Shown here: one piece after another, positions 11,131 through 22,783 of the stretch
Numbering within the stretch: the first letter of the stretch is position 1
How the letters are laid out: each line of letters starts with the position of its first letter
NCBI RefSeq assembly: GCF_963583255.1
Contig: NC_084817.1
Coordinates: forward strand, 9,368,121-9,432,120
From: Pyrus communis
Lineage: Eukaryota; Streptophyta; Magnoliopsida; Rosales; Rosaceae
Reading direction: 5' to 3'
DNA: 64,000 bases
Made by a program: the position numbers and the translations under genes
Notes under the pieces: model-generated
Told to the model about the DNA's origin: nothing
What the model saw: the letters and a program-made list of their open reading frames with translations, nothing else
The model's database searches: none

Positions 11131-11712
11131 AACATAAAATAAAATCATACGACATCGTTTTGCAAGCACAGAGAAACAGAACGAAAGTTAATTCAATAGC
11201 TAAACAGATTTCAAAGAAAGTAGAAAATAATAAATAGATTTTTATTCTCAAGCTTGTAAAAACAACAATTATTGGCTTGGGTAGCTGTTCTAATGAAAGA
11301 GCAGACAAGCTATGCGCAACATCTGACCATAGTGTAATCTTAGTCTCTTCATTCCTGTAATAGAAGAAAAGCCAAAAAAATAATAAAAATTTGAAGAGTC
11401 ATGAAAATCTTAATTTATTTATTTATAATCGTTCAAACTTTTTAAGAGAAGAATATGAGTATTAGACAACTCATATGGAATTGAGACACAATAATTTTAA
11501 ATTTTATTATGGATACGAAATGACCTGATATTTTGTATGATCAAATCACATTTGTGATCAATTCTCTGATTGATATGTATTGCTTATAAAGCCTAGACTG
11601 CAATCAGGTGGCCAATAACATCTTCAAATTAAAAAAAAAAAAAAAAAAAAAGAAATTGATAAGTTCATAGCAAAACGTTGAATAAAATAAGCACCAATAG
11701 ATATTAATATGC
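11131..11712. other. AT-rich intergenic DNA, no gene seen
   Basis: The stretch lies between the LTR and the RPA1-like exons. It holds an A-run at 11631-11651 and scattered AT-rich words. Short reading frames on both strands lack codon structure or recognisable motifs. Part may be the 3' flank of the RPA1-like gene on the minus strand. Confidence 0.6.
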
Positions 11713-12560
11713 TTAGTTATGTGTATTATTACATGTCAAGATGTCAAGCTTGTTTAACGGAGGATACAATCTATTATAATCTTGTAAGAAAAACCTATGT
11801 CGTGGAATAGGCGGAAAGGCACTTGTCAATTTCTTAAAAACTGTCTTGGAAGTCAACATGATGCGGGTGTCGTGCAAAACAACTCTGCACTGAGCTATTG
11901 TCTTGTTTGTACGAAAATTCATAATTTCATAACAAGCACCCGCTTCAATCTTTGGAACTATTATTTCACGGTCCATTTCATCAGAAGACACTTCGATGGC
12001 TTGTTGCTTGACAATTAAAGAGATCAAAATATAAGAAATAAAAACATTCAAAGCACTGTGTATAAGTAAATGGCCCTAACTTTTATGGTTGAAATAACAT
12101 GGAAATAGGTACAAATGACAGATACTGAACAACAACATGGATGGTAAATAGCAACTGTAAATTAACAGGTGTAACTAACAATTTAAAGGAGATAGATACG
12201 TGTAAAAAAAACTGTGCATTACACAGAGTAAACTCAAAAATGAATGTATCATTTGACAACATAAAATTGAAGAATAAAGAGTTTAGAGATAAATTGTATA
12301 CAACCTTTACTACATAGAGTATAAAAACCATGTCATGTGCATTAAAACAAATAACTCATCCTTAACACAGAAGATCAAAAGTTTAGAAACTAATTTTACG
12401 AAAAAATGATCACTAACCTTTTCATCAACCAATATACAATGTAAGGCTGTATATTTATCGCCCATGCATGGATATTTTGGTTTCCATATTCTACAAACAC
12501 GCACTTTAATTTTGACAACCTTTTTATATGCCACCAATTGGTTAAGTGGAGTTGGAACAA
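11713..12560 (-). pseudogene. RPA1-like / DUF223 OB-fold protein, two exons only (partial gene)
   Basis: Two minus-strand exons fit together. Exon A (12560-12418) reads VPTPLNQLVAYKKVVKIKV and RVCRIWKPKYPCMGDKYTAL, ends HCILVDEK and is followed by a GT donor. Exon B (12006-11713) begins after a CAG-type acceptor and contains GACYEIMNFRTNKTIAQCRV and FPPIPRHRFFLQDYNRLYPP. This is the pattern of plant replication protein A 70-kDa-like DUF223 proteins (an OB fold: 'L-x-P/AY-K--IKVRV-R-W', then 'G-Y-I-NF'). Such proteins bind single-stranded DNA; related copies are carried by plant Helitrons. The start exon and C-terminal OB folds were not found, so it is a fragment, a tiny one-fold gene, or a gene with far introns. 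Confidence 0.55.
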
Positions 12561-15500
12561 CTATGAAATAATGATGGTAAAACAAAAACACACACAGTTA
12601 TAAAATCAGTTGTTCCTCTTTTTTTATTAATAGCATTAAAGTAAAAGTTTATTGTCTCTGGATCCTATCAAATTTCATTAAGTCCTGACATCATTTTCAT
12701 CCAAGAAATATTCAAGATTAAATAGGCCTGTCTAGAACACCATAACGTAGCTAACAAAATGAAAAATATGGATGCAAACGTAATATTACAATTAAAACAC
12801 TATGAGAAAGAAAAACTTGAAAATCATCATATCAAAATACTTGTCAAAAACTTATAAAGTTTGCACTCACAACTGGAATATCCAGCGACAAAGGAATTTA
12901 TTAGTCATAGAGTAAGGTAAACTACTACTGTGTGCAAAAAAGCAAAAGGGAACCATATATGTCTAATTTGATGAGAGCACGTAATAATTTATGACATTAT
13001 ACGACTACAGCAACATATTCATACGACAGAACCAAAGAGATGTAGAAAAGACTTGTTAGTTTTTCCTATAACCAAATAACAACAATATTTAATTATGAAG
13101 CGGAATTCATTCATGTCATTAAAACTAAGATAAGAAGTAGTTTCACATTTTATGAACGAATCATCAAAGAATACTAATTCCCATCAGCTTTGATCCAGGT
13201 AAACTAACAAACAAATTATAATTAAAAATTGATGACTCATAAGCTAAACTAATTCATGACTGCATCTGATGAAACAATGATAATTAGCTGTCGCTAGTTT
13301 GATCTCAACACTACACCAAATTTAAGCACCACAGTAATATAGTTAGAGACTGAACTAAAAAATCTGCATGCAATATAACAATACCAAGCTAAACAGTTTG
13401 GAAAAAAAAAAAAAAAAAAAAAAAAAGATCAACAACACCAACAAATGAAAATATTACCAACCTAGTGAAATGTAAACCATAATTGATTTATCAACCATAG
13501 GATAAACTAAACTATGAGTTAATACAAAGAAGCAAAAGACAATTAGGGATCCCTATTAAGCTAAATTAGACTCAATTAAACCACAACAGCAATATAGCTA
13601 CACATTCAGTCATAAATTGGATCAAACCATAATACATGCGAATAAACCAAACACAATTACTTGTCTCTAGTTTTATCCCAAGACTTTAAAATTTTAGATT
13701 ATGCCTCACATGGCTTATGTACTACAACAACACAGCCGCATAATAAACATAAAAATTGGTGTGGTATACAGTAATAGGAAATCTACCAATTTTCTAAAAA
13801 GCAAAGATCAAAGAAAACAACTAAATTAGGAAGAAAAAAAAAAAGCAAACAAAGAACAATCACCAATTTATCAGGTGTAGAATAAATTAAAGCCTCACTT
13901 ACAAAGCATATTTTTTACGTTAAAACCAAACAAATTGAGGTATCTTTACAACATATTGATCCTCAATCATAATAGTTATCATTGATGTAATTAATCTTTT
14001 ATACGCATGCGCGGGCGCGCGCACACAAAAAAAAAAAAAAAAAAGAAGAAGCAAGTGCTACCTATTCTAAAGAGTCGATCAGAATAAAGCAGCAGATTAG
14101 TGAACAGTTAATCATGATTTCTTTTGAGGCCAAAGAAACCTCATTAGTGATAGTGAATCAATATGGAAGTAGCTCTAGATTAGTGATGGTGATTTTAAAA
14201 TATACACTGAAGAGCCATTCATTGAATGATGTAACTATTAAATCTGTTAAATTGCAGCAGGAAAATCTTAATATACACTCTTAAATTGAGATGTTGGTCC
14301 AATAGTCATAAATAGTTACCAATATGTATTATCATTCACAACAACTATCAAATTAATTCTTTTGATTACTTAGTTACAAACATAACTATTATTCCTGACA
14401 AACCAGTGATGGTAAGTGATTATCTATAAACAAACCCTTCTTCCAATTGCTATTTTCGTAGTTGCCAAAATCTTCCACCACGACAATAAAAATAGCCATA
14501 TTTTCATGAAGGTACACCCATTGTATACAATTACATATCTAAACCCAAATATGTATACCATATAAGAACAACAAATCAACTAATTTGAAAAAAAAAGTGA
14601 AAGATCAAGAGCAATAACAAACAGGAACATTTGCATTTCAATGAAATAAAAATTGCGAGTTTAACATGAAAACCAGACCAATCTACACAAAAATAACGTA
14701 AAAACTAATTGAAAGAACAAAACACACTATCACCATAGCATAGTTTCTTAACAGAGGCAAAACCAACCAGCAAAAATAAATAAATAAATAAATACATCCA
14801 ACTGAACACCGAAACATATGATCTGAAATAATTAAAACAACTAAACATAGCACTCAAATAACTCCATAAAATGTAAAAAGTCTAAAAACCCGTTACCTAA
14901 CAAAGACAGTAAGAACTCCAAGTGCATATCCTCAAGAGAGAACCTGTGAAATGCTGAACACAAAAGCACAAAAAAAAAAAAAAAAACAAAAAAAAAAAAA
15001 AAAGCAATTAAAATTCGATGCTCAAAACGAAATAACATCACACACGACAGACTAACAACATCATAGTTGCAGGGAAAAATAGAAGCTCAAAAGTAAAACA
15101 AATACAAAGACAAAAAGCAGAACAAAAAAGAGAACAAAACTTAGAAACTCAGATTTGAAAGTAGCAAAAACACAAACGGGATAAAACCCAGAACTCCAAA
15201 ACAAAAGAAAATAGCGGGAGAGAACGAGAAAGAAGAATGGAAAGCTGAGAAGGCAAAGGTGAGGGATGATCGACACGTGGCGGAAGCTAAACCAAAAACA
15301 ACAAAAAACATATTTCTCACAGAAGGAAGAGGCGAGAACAAAATTGAGAAAATGGCAAAACAGGCAAGTCGCTATACAACTTGAAAAAAAAAGTCTAAAA
15401 CGTGAAGAAAACAAAGGGCGAAACGGGAAGTGCACTGTTAATAAACAGTACCAATCCATCAACTTTTAGAAGAGAGTAATGTCCAAATGTCGTTTCAAGA

Positions 15501-16680
15501 TCTTTACCCCATTTGGGAATGAATTAATCTTCATTAAACATAATCTATGTTCGATCTCAAAGATGATAGTTGTCAGATAAATTAAATTTTTTTCGGCGTC
15601 ATTGTCATTTAATATTTATGCCATCTTCTCAAATATGAGAAATTATTAGGTAGTACAGTATTACCACATTAGCTTGTAGTACTTCCATTGAAAATTTGTC
15701 ATGTGTTCAGTGCTTACACAATTGGACTTAATCAAACCTATCACTTTAAAAAATAAAAGAAAAATAGAGAAAAAAAACCATCGCCCACCCTGTGAGACAG
15801 TCCAACAATCTCCCAAACTCCCTCCATAATCAATCTCAGGCTCCAACACGACAACCATATATATTGTCGTCCCTCCTTTTTGTTTCTTCTCATTCTCGCA
15901 TATCTTTTGATAATGTTTTTCTTAACAACTATCAAAGTATTTTTCTAGATTTAACAATCTGTTTTCTAGATTGAATTTAAATTTACACAAAAGAAAACAC
16001 TTTGTTTTTCAGATTTAACAAATTAGTGTTTCCCAGATCGATGTCCTTAACCATTATCAAAACCACAAACCATTATTTACAGATTTAACAAACCATTATC
16101 AAAGTGTTTTCCAGATTGAATTCAAATTTAAAATTGATCCATCTCCTACTTAGCAAACAAAAATTTCAAGTTAAGGACATCAAATTTTTTTCCAGAACGA
16201 AAAATTTACACAAAAGATTAAAAAAATAGATAAGTGAGAGAGGGAGAAAGGAGTATACCAGAGAGGAAGGCAAAAGAGAGAAAGGAAGCTGTGAGGCGAA
16301 ATTAGGGTGCAACTTAGGGTTCTGCTTTACGGTGTCGGGCTGCTAGTGGCTGTCGTATGTTTTTCATTTTTCTCTTTTTTTCGACGTTTCAGTTACAAAC
16401 TAGTCATTATGTTATATCTCAGTCCGTACAGTAAGATATTTTTCGTTTTGAGCCATGCCTTCACATATTTATTTTTGGGTTTCCACCCAAAACGCGTCTT
16501 ACTATAGGGAGGTGAGCATTTACATATAAGACACATCACCTCCTCTTCCCCAGACGATGTGGAATCTTACACATTAGCACAGTGATATTTCCATTTCAAT
16601 ATTGAACAATATCTCAAGTTCGAATATTTAATCTCCATATATGTAAAGAGGAAAACGAATATTTATTGGGTTTAAGGTAT
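12561..16680. other. AT-rich intergenic DNA, about 4 kb, no intact gene
   Basis: It has long A/T runs (for example 13401-13426, 14028-14044, 14969-14986) and related words around 15920-16120 (several 'agatttaacaa' and 'ccattatcaaa' copies). The segment 16300-16560 (with 'cacccaaaacgcgtc', 'tcttccccagacgatgtggaatcttacac') resembles a multi-copy plant repeat end, possibly an LTR/TRIM remnant, which I cannot prove. Frames up to 133 codons (15061-15462, minus) are Phe/Leu/Ser-rich readings of A-rich DNA. Upstream exons of the RPA1-like gene could hide here. Confidence 0.55.
14001..14044. repeat. Alternating purine-pyrimidine tract followed by poly-A
   Basis: From 14001 the sequence alternates purine and pyrimidine (atacgcatgcgc, one interruption, then gcgcgcgcacaca), about 27 bp, then A17-A19. 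CG/CA alternation of this kind can adopt Z-DNA under negative supercoiling. It is a GC-rich island in otherwise very AT-rich DNA. Confidence 0.75.
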
Positions 16681-16735
16681 TGGGCCTCAAACACATGAGC
16701 CCAAATATGACCAATGGACCAAAACTCAGGCCCAT
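16681..16735 (+). promoter_or_regulatory. Site II-like elements upstream of the REI1-like gene
   Basis: TGGGCC at 16681-16686, GAGCCCAA near 16697-16704 and AGGCCCAT at 16728-16735 lie 200-260 bp before the start codon. Motifs of the type TGGGCC/T (site II, bound by TCP factors) are known to be enriched in promoters of plant ribosomal and ribosome-biogenesis genes, which fits the product. No clear TATA box was seen. Confidence 0.55.
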
Positions 16736-16937
16736 GAGGATTGGGAAAAGCTTTCCTGATGCTGAGGCTTGTGCTTGCGCCATCAAACACCTGGTGGACG
16801 ACGCTCCTCTTTCATACACCGTTTCAATTGTCACCGACTGCGAGCCGTCGCACGATTTTCTTTGACCCCATAAAACCCACCCGCCGCCTCCTTCCTCCTC
16901 CGTTGTATCGCAAACCACTGAGAGAGAAAGAGAGAGA

Positions 16938-19715
16938 ATGTCAGGGCTAACATGCAACTCTTGCAACAAGGAGTTTCTGGACGACTCGGAGCAGAAGCTC
17001 CATTACAAGTCCGAATGGCACCGCTACAATCTCAAGCGCAAGGTCCCCGATCTTTTTCTCCTCACCTGACAATTTTATTTCTAGGGTTTTGCTTTGATGT
17101 TTTTTCATTCGATTTATTGCTTTTTTGATGTGGGAAAATCGAAAGATTGGAATTTCCCAAACGCTGGATAAGAAAACGAATTCCATTCTTCTGGGATGAA
17201 TATAAAGTTCATGTGTTTTTGTTTGTTTGGCTTTGATTCCAAACAGATGTTTGAATACTTTGATTGCTGATTAAATTTTAGTCCTGCTGATGCTTTTTGG
17301 ATGTTTGTTTGGTTTTCTGATGAAACTGAGCTGCCTGTCTTTAAATTTTCACTATTTCCCCATAGATTGTTTGAACTGCATAGGAACAATAATCAATTTT
17401 GGCTCGAATGGTTTGTAGAGGAACACTACCTTCTCGGATCCATTCAACACGTGCAATTTCTTTTCCGTCGATACGCCCTGCAATTTGTACTTGAATCCCT
17501 TTTGTACCTGCCTGTTCAGTTAATTCAATAGCTTTTTTCATTGCTTTGCTAAATGAAACTCTATTCTTTAATTGTCCGGCTATAAATTCTGCACATAAAG
17601 CTATTCATATATGTTCTCTATGGTAACTGGGTTCATGAATTATGGTCAACAAAGGGGCTGAAACTAATGCGATTAGTCGTATTAATTATAATTTTGGTTA
17701 AAGTTTTTTCGTGTTTTTAGATCACCCAGGTTCAGGTCCATAAGCAGTGACAATTGCCCCAAGTCGGACATCCAATTGCTTTGATTTGAATTATCCGGAG
17801 GATGCCTAACCAGTTATCTATAATATCAAATAAATCATTTTCATCTTTGGTAAATTTACCAAGGGCTATAGTCATAGTGATCCTCCCATTCAACTACTTA
17901 AACTGAAGAGGACTCGAACCTCCAGGCTCTTTAGCACGAGATTTTGAGTCTCATGTGTCTACCAGAGGACGGTAGATTCTGCATAATTAATCATTTCTTG
18001 GTCTCGGTTCTTTCCACTAAGCTTGTAGCAATATTCATGTATTTTGAGTTTCTATTGAGTTATTTTTTAATTGGCTATGCATTATGTTGTCTTGTTAATG
18101 CTCGTTTGATGAAATGCTTTCGTTTGATATGTTGTGGCGTGCTATCGTTCCTTTGTAGTTTACAGTTTACCGGCTTATTCAGTGACAGACGTGTTTTGAT
18201 GAATTTTAATAAATTATGAAATTTTCTTGAAAACAATCAGGTAGCTGGGGTTCCTGGAGTGACAGAAGCGTTATTTATAGCGAGACAAGCTGCACTTGCT
18301 CAGGAGAAAAACAGTTTGAGTGAAACCCCAATGCTCTACAGTTGTGGTCTTTGTGGCAAAGGGTATAGAAGTTCTAAGGCTCATGCTGAGCACCTCAAGT
18401 CACGAAGTCACATTCTGCGGGCCTCTCAAGGGGCCAGTGAACAGGACGAGAAGCCAATAATTAGGCCACTTCCGAGTCGTGTTGTTAACAAAGCTCCCCC
18501 GAAAAGAGAGGCAAATGATGAGGAAACTGATGAAAGTGAAGATGAGTGGGTGGAGTTTGATCCTGACGAAGACTTGGCAAAATCTTTGACTGATATGATT
18601 GTGGATGAGCATGCATCTGAAGAGGATATGGATGAAGATGACGACTTTGAGGAGTTGGATCCAACTTGTTGCTTTATGTGCGATCATGATCACGACACCA
18701 TAGAGAGCTGCATGGTTCACATGCACAAACAACATGGATTCTTCATTCCTGATATCGAGTATTTAAAGGATCCAAAAGGCCTCCTTACTTATCTTGGTCT
18801 CAAGGTACTGAAATGTGTACATTCTTTTCCTGTAGAAACTTGTTCCCGTTTTGGATTTCTCCTCATAAATTGGATGACTCTTCATGTCCTTACTTTTCAG
18901 GTTAAAAGGGATTTCATGTGTCTGTACTGCAATGATAGCCGCCATCCTTTTAATAGTTTGGAAGCAGTTAGGAAGCATATGGTGGCAAAAAGCCACTGCA
19001 AGGTACACTACGGTGATGGTGACGATGAAGAAGAAGCTGAGTTGGAAGAGTTCTATGATTATAGCAGCAGGTTTTTGTCCTGTCCTATCCAATTTATTTA
19101 ATTCTGTTGATGGCTGTTTAATTATGTCAAAGTGTTCCAAGTATTCCTTTCCTTCTTTATATATGTTGGTATATCTTGGCTGAATTGCTTCTGTCTTGGT
19201 TTTTAGTTATGTGGATGAGGCTGGCAAACAACTCGTAGTATCCGGTGATATGGCTAACAGCGTAGAACTTGGGAGTGTTGGCTCTGAGCTCATTATTACT
19301 AGAAGATCTGATGATGGTATATCATCCAAAACACTTGGTTCCAGGGAATACTTGCGCTATTATCGCCAGAAGCTGCGTCCATCACCTGCTAATGGTGTCG
19401 CCATTACAGCTGCATTAGCCTCAAGGTGGGTTTCTAATCCCATATGCTGAGTCTGCTCTGGTTTTGACAAAATAATTCCCCCATATTCAGCATAAACCCT
19501 AAACGCTAGGTTAGAACAAATCATTTGATAACATAAGTTGTGTTCTAATTTTCAGGTACCGAAGCATGGGATTGGCAACGGTGCAGTCAAAAGAACGAAT
19601 GGTCAGGATGAAGGTACTGAAGGAAATGAGAAGATCGGGAGTGGAGGCTATGCGGAGTAAGATGGGAATGAAAAGCAACGTCATCCGGAACCTGCCCAAG
19701 AATTGCACATATTAG
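16938..19715 (+). CDS. REIL: REI1-like zinc finger protein, cytoplasmic 60S subunit maturation factor
   Basis: Five exons join in frame to 405 aa: 16938-17042, 18241-18804, 18901-19070, 19207-19425 and 19556-19715. Exon 1 has the first zinc finger (C6, C9, H22, H28: CNSCNKEF...LHYKSEWH). Exon 2 has a second (C70, C73, H86, H92) followed by a long acidic segment ([20 protein letters not shown]), then [15 protein letters not shown]. Exon 3 has [18 protein letters not shown]. The C-terminus is basic ([15 protein letters not shown]). This is the architecture and length of yeast Rei1 and Arabidopsis REIL1/REIL2, which act in late cytoplasmic 60S maturation, releasing Arx1 and probing the exit tunnel. 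The start is the first ATG and gives the expected MSGLTCNSC. Intron 1 (1198 bp) carries chloroplast-derived DNA. Intron 2 (96 bp) has no stop in frame. Confidence 0.95.
17359..17966. other. Mosaic chloroplast-DNA insertion (NUPT) in REI1-like intron 1
   Basis: Four chloroplast pieces from different plastome loci lie side by side. 17359-17598 (minus) is internal rps3, reading [16 protein letters not shown] and [20 protein letters not shown]. 17603-17652 (plus) is the start of ndhI with its leader (ATG at 17611, [14 protein letters not shown]). 17813-17895 (minus) is the start of psbD with its leader (ATG at 17875, [18 protein letters not shown]). 17904-17966 (minus) is most of trnL-CAA (anticodon loop actCAAaat, T arm ggttcgagtcc). 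17653-17812 is unassigned. All are fragments in an intron, so none is expressed as a plastid gene. The tRNA lacks its 5' acceptor strand. Confidence 0.9.
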
Positions 19716-21406
19716 TCTCAACACCTGCGATATCTGGAGCTGAATGATGAGTGTTGAGAGCCTGAAGTTTTTGATGTATTTTTCTATTTTTCTGAGAGTT
19801 TTTCTACCAGTAAACATCTATTAAGTTGTATCTTTTGTATTTTAAAACCAGTTTGAGCATTCATAGCAAGTGGCAGTATTTCGTTTGTATGAACTACAAT
19901 TTTTACCATCATGCAATACAAGTAATCACTTTTTTCGCCGGCTTTCAGAGGGAAAAGGCCCACGGCGTCGGGGTTTGATCAAAATGCATATTAGCCACGA
20001 AATTATATTAGTATAGATTCATATGCTTAAAATATTTGACAACTTAATAAAGCAAAACAAGATATGAGTTTTCTAGTGGTTTATGTATTTTAAGATGGTT
20101 TGGCTTTATTAAGCTGTCAAGTTTTTTAAGCTTTTAGACCTATCAACTAATATAATCTTGTGACTAATATGCATTTGGTCCTTACATGTCGTCAAAATGA
20201 GTACCTTAGGAGTGCAGGACGGGGGCATTTTTGCTTGAACACCATAAATGCTCATCATATACCTAATTATCTGCTACGTATCATTTCGCATAACCTTGAT
20301 TAATATTTTTCAAAATTGAAAAAGTAACTTTTAATGTGAAAGTTAAAAATAATTAGGTGAAAAAACACATTGTAGATAATTAGACGTATAGTAAGCATAC
20401 ACCAGAGTTATAGCGATAAGCAAAAACACTCTCGAGCAAGGACTGTTGCACGTGCGTTAATGCAACATTTTGATAGGTTGCCAATTCGAGACAAAAAAAA
20501 TTGAAATGAGATTTTCTCAACGCGCTTCCTCTTAAGAACGGATGTCGATTCCAGACGCTAACTGCATAATTATTACACAATTAACACCAACAAATGTCTT
20601 AAGAAATGCCATGCAAAGATAGAATTTTTTTTTTTTTTGGATTTGAACTGGATATGCTTTAACGAGAGATGCTCTTCCTTTCAGACATAGACACAAAGGA
20701 GGAGGAGAGAAAGGAATATATATAAAAAGAAACAACGGAAATTGTAATGGGCAATTAGAATGAATGATCACCTTCAGCATTTGGTTGCAGAAGGATAAAG
20801 GTTATTTTCGGAATGTGCATATATAGCAAACTTTAACTAGAAGAAACCATGCTAATCTCATGCTTGACCCGAATTTTGAGAAATTTATAAGATTTGAAGC
20901 AAATTAAGGCTAAACATTTAAGTAACAAAGGAGGCAATGGATTTGTCATGTAAAATGACCAATTAGCACATCTCATAAGTTCATATCAAATTTCAGCAAT
21001 TTACAATCCAGATGTAAGCTTCTTTTACATGTGAAAACCACTGAAGAAGATGAGATCCACAGCAAGCATCCCAGTGCCTTTCCACTTTGGCGTCTTCCGA
21101 TGGATCTCCTTCTTTCTTTCCTTCACTTCTTCTATTCTACTTGAGCCCTGCCAAAGGATATAATACACGTCGTATGAAATCAATAGACGTACTGTAAGTT
21201 CGGCTTAATGTATGAAATACGAGAACTTGAGAGGGCTACAAAACCTAACGCCGCGTAGAAAATGAGTCCCGTCTTTTTTTTTTTTTTTTTTTATATTAGA
21301 ATATATAGTTATTAAGGCCCAGATTAATTTATTAAAGAACTTTCTATTCAATGGAAACTTAAGAATGAACGAATGTGTATGCAGGTGATCAATGAATAGA
21401 GCATAC
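19716..21406. other. Region between convergent REI1-like and DUF1644 genes
   Basis: This holds the 3' flanks of both genes. The left part is the REI1-like 3' UTR. 19977-20180 is a foldback element (own entry). On the minus strand a 3' UTR exon of the DUF1644 gene seems to lie near 21048-21148: a GT donor (TTAGgtatgct) directly follows its stop codon and a CAG acceptor precedes GGCTCAAGTAGAATAG. A T-run is at 21274-21292. No further coding region is convincing. Confidence 0.55.
19977..20180. repeat. 204-bp foldback (MITE-like inverted repeat)
   Basis: The left arm (about 19977-20066) and the reverse complement of the right arm (about 20090-20180) agree over some 85-90 bp. They share tgcatattag-cac, attatattagt, gcttaaaa, ttgaca-cttaataaagc and aaac, with scattered mismatches and a short loop. 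Transcribed in either direction it would form a long hairpin. It lies about 260 bp after the REI1-like stop codon, near or in the 3' UTR. Target duplications are not clear. It is most simply a small MITE, less likely a young small-RNA locus. Confidence 0.75.
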
Positions 21407-22783
21407 CTAATTGTCATAGAAGCGAGAACGACGTCTACGATAACTGCAAATAAAAGAGGAAACGTGCATAAATGTTAGGTAGAGACAAGAAACAAATGAA
21501 TTCTACAATCTTTTACGAAAGTTAAACAAGAGCCGTAATGCTCATGTGCCAGTACTGAGCTCTCCAAGCCCCACTTAAAGAGATTCCTCTACTGGCACAA
21601 TCAGTCCAACAAGAAAATGAATCAAATGGTGCATTTTTTTAAGGGAATTTCAGTAAGATGGTGCACTAGATTTCTTGCAGTAGCGTAATAGTCATGACTT
21701 CCTATCCATGCAAGAATGTTGATTGTTCAATGATATAGAGCATAACAGGATGAGTTACGGATTCCATTTTTATTTTAAAAAACAAATGATGTACAAACAC
21801 ACTCGTAACAGAAAGATACCATTCTATGAATCAATGAAGTTGAAATCTAAAGAAATCCCACACAAAAATTGAATAAGGAACATTGCAGACCTGCGATGAC
21901 TCGAGCCACCTCTGGAGGAGCCACTTGTACTCATAAACTCATCATCGGTCTCATTATACTCAGGGAATTCAACAGATGTCACAGAACCTTCATCAGAATT
22001 TGAATTATCATAACTTGCTCGGCGATTTCCTCTTCTTGTGTCAGCAACTCTTGACCTTCTTCTGTTTCTAGAATTCCTCAAGTTATCAAAAACCTGATAT
22101 AAGATGCAGGAGGTCCACCAGTTGCGTTCATCCCCATGGAAGTCCTCAAACTCATCTCCAGTCTCATCGTCACCATATTCAATCACATAATCTCCTAAAA
22201 CCACCCCGCGAGGGACTTCTGAATGTATAGTGCTCAAAACATCTATGATCTCAGAGGACTGCTGGAAATTTTCCCAATCAAGCAGCCGAGCAGGATCAAT
22301 CTTTGAAGGACGAGAATGAGGGTGCTCCAGCTGAGCATGTTTTTGTAATTCCAAATACGAACCCATAAATTTACAATGATGCTCCTCACAAAAACGCTTT
22401 TTCACATCCAGATGTACACGAGCCTTGTCAACAACAACCCACCCAGTAACTTCCCCCCTACACAAGGGACAAGTAGGCTTGCAATCGTCTTCTGATGCCT
22501 TTGGCTCAGTATTTTCTGCAGGACTCACAACAGATTTTGTAGGAGATGACATACCATATGCACTCTTGAAGCGGTCTAAACAATTGGAGTGTAGGTGGTT
22601 TGTGTCACAAACAAAAGGACGGCACCCTTTCTCATAAGATGAGCACTGAAGGAGTACACCATTGTGGGGGAAATCCAAACATATAGGACAAGTTACATCT
22701 TCCCAGTTTATATTTAACTCAATATCATCCAAACTGAATGAACTGGGTTGAAGCTCTCTTTGATTAGAAGCTTCAAAGGCCAT
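21407..22783 (-). CDS. DUF1644 family zinc-finger protein
   Basis: Exon 1 (22783-21891) starts at MAFEASNQREL and ends at a canonical donor (CATCGCAGgtctgc). Exon 2 (21443-21407) follows a TTTGCAG acceptor and finishes with an Arg-rich tail (SYRRRRSRFYDN), for 309 aa. Reading through the donor would add a hydrophobic tail with no sign of conservation, so splicing is preferred. Residues 30-110 carry RING-like cysteines: CPICLDFPHNGVLLQC (C32, C35), CRPFVCDTNHLHSNCLDRF and later CPLCRGEVTGW. A second Cys/His group follows (RFCEEHHCKFMG, LQKHAQLEHP). The tail is acidic and Ser/Arg rich. This is the plant DUF1644 family; members have been linked to stress response, but the activity is unproved. 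A 5' UTR intron probably runs from about 24108 to just before the ATG. Confidence 0.92.

Noticed and set aside
15061..15462. 133-codon minus-strand frame
   Set aside because: Phe/Leu/Ser-rich translation of an A-rich strand, no conserved motif; the overlapping plus frame is equally simple.
17904..17966. tRNA-Leu(CAA) gene
   Set aside because: It is a diverged chloroplast trnL-CAA piece lacking its 5' acceptor strand, with a broken D arm, inside a mosaic insertion in an intron; not a functional tRNA gene.
18400..18735. 111-codon minus frame in REI1-like exon 2
   Set aside because: Antisense shadow of the coding exon.
19977..20180. MicroRNA precursor
   Set aside because: The foldback is nearly fully paired over its whole length and looks like a MITE; no basis for a defined mature miRNA without small-RNA data.
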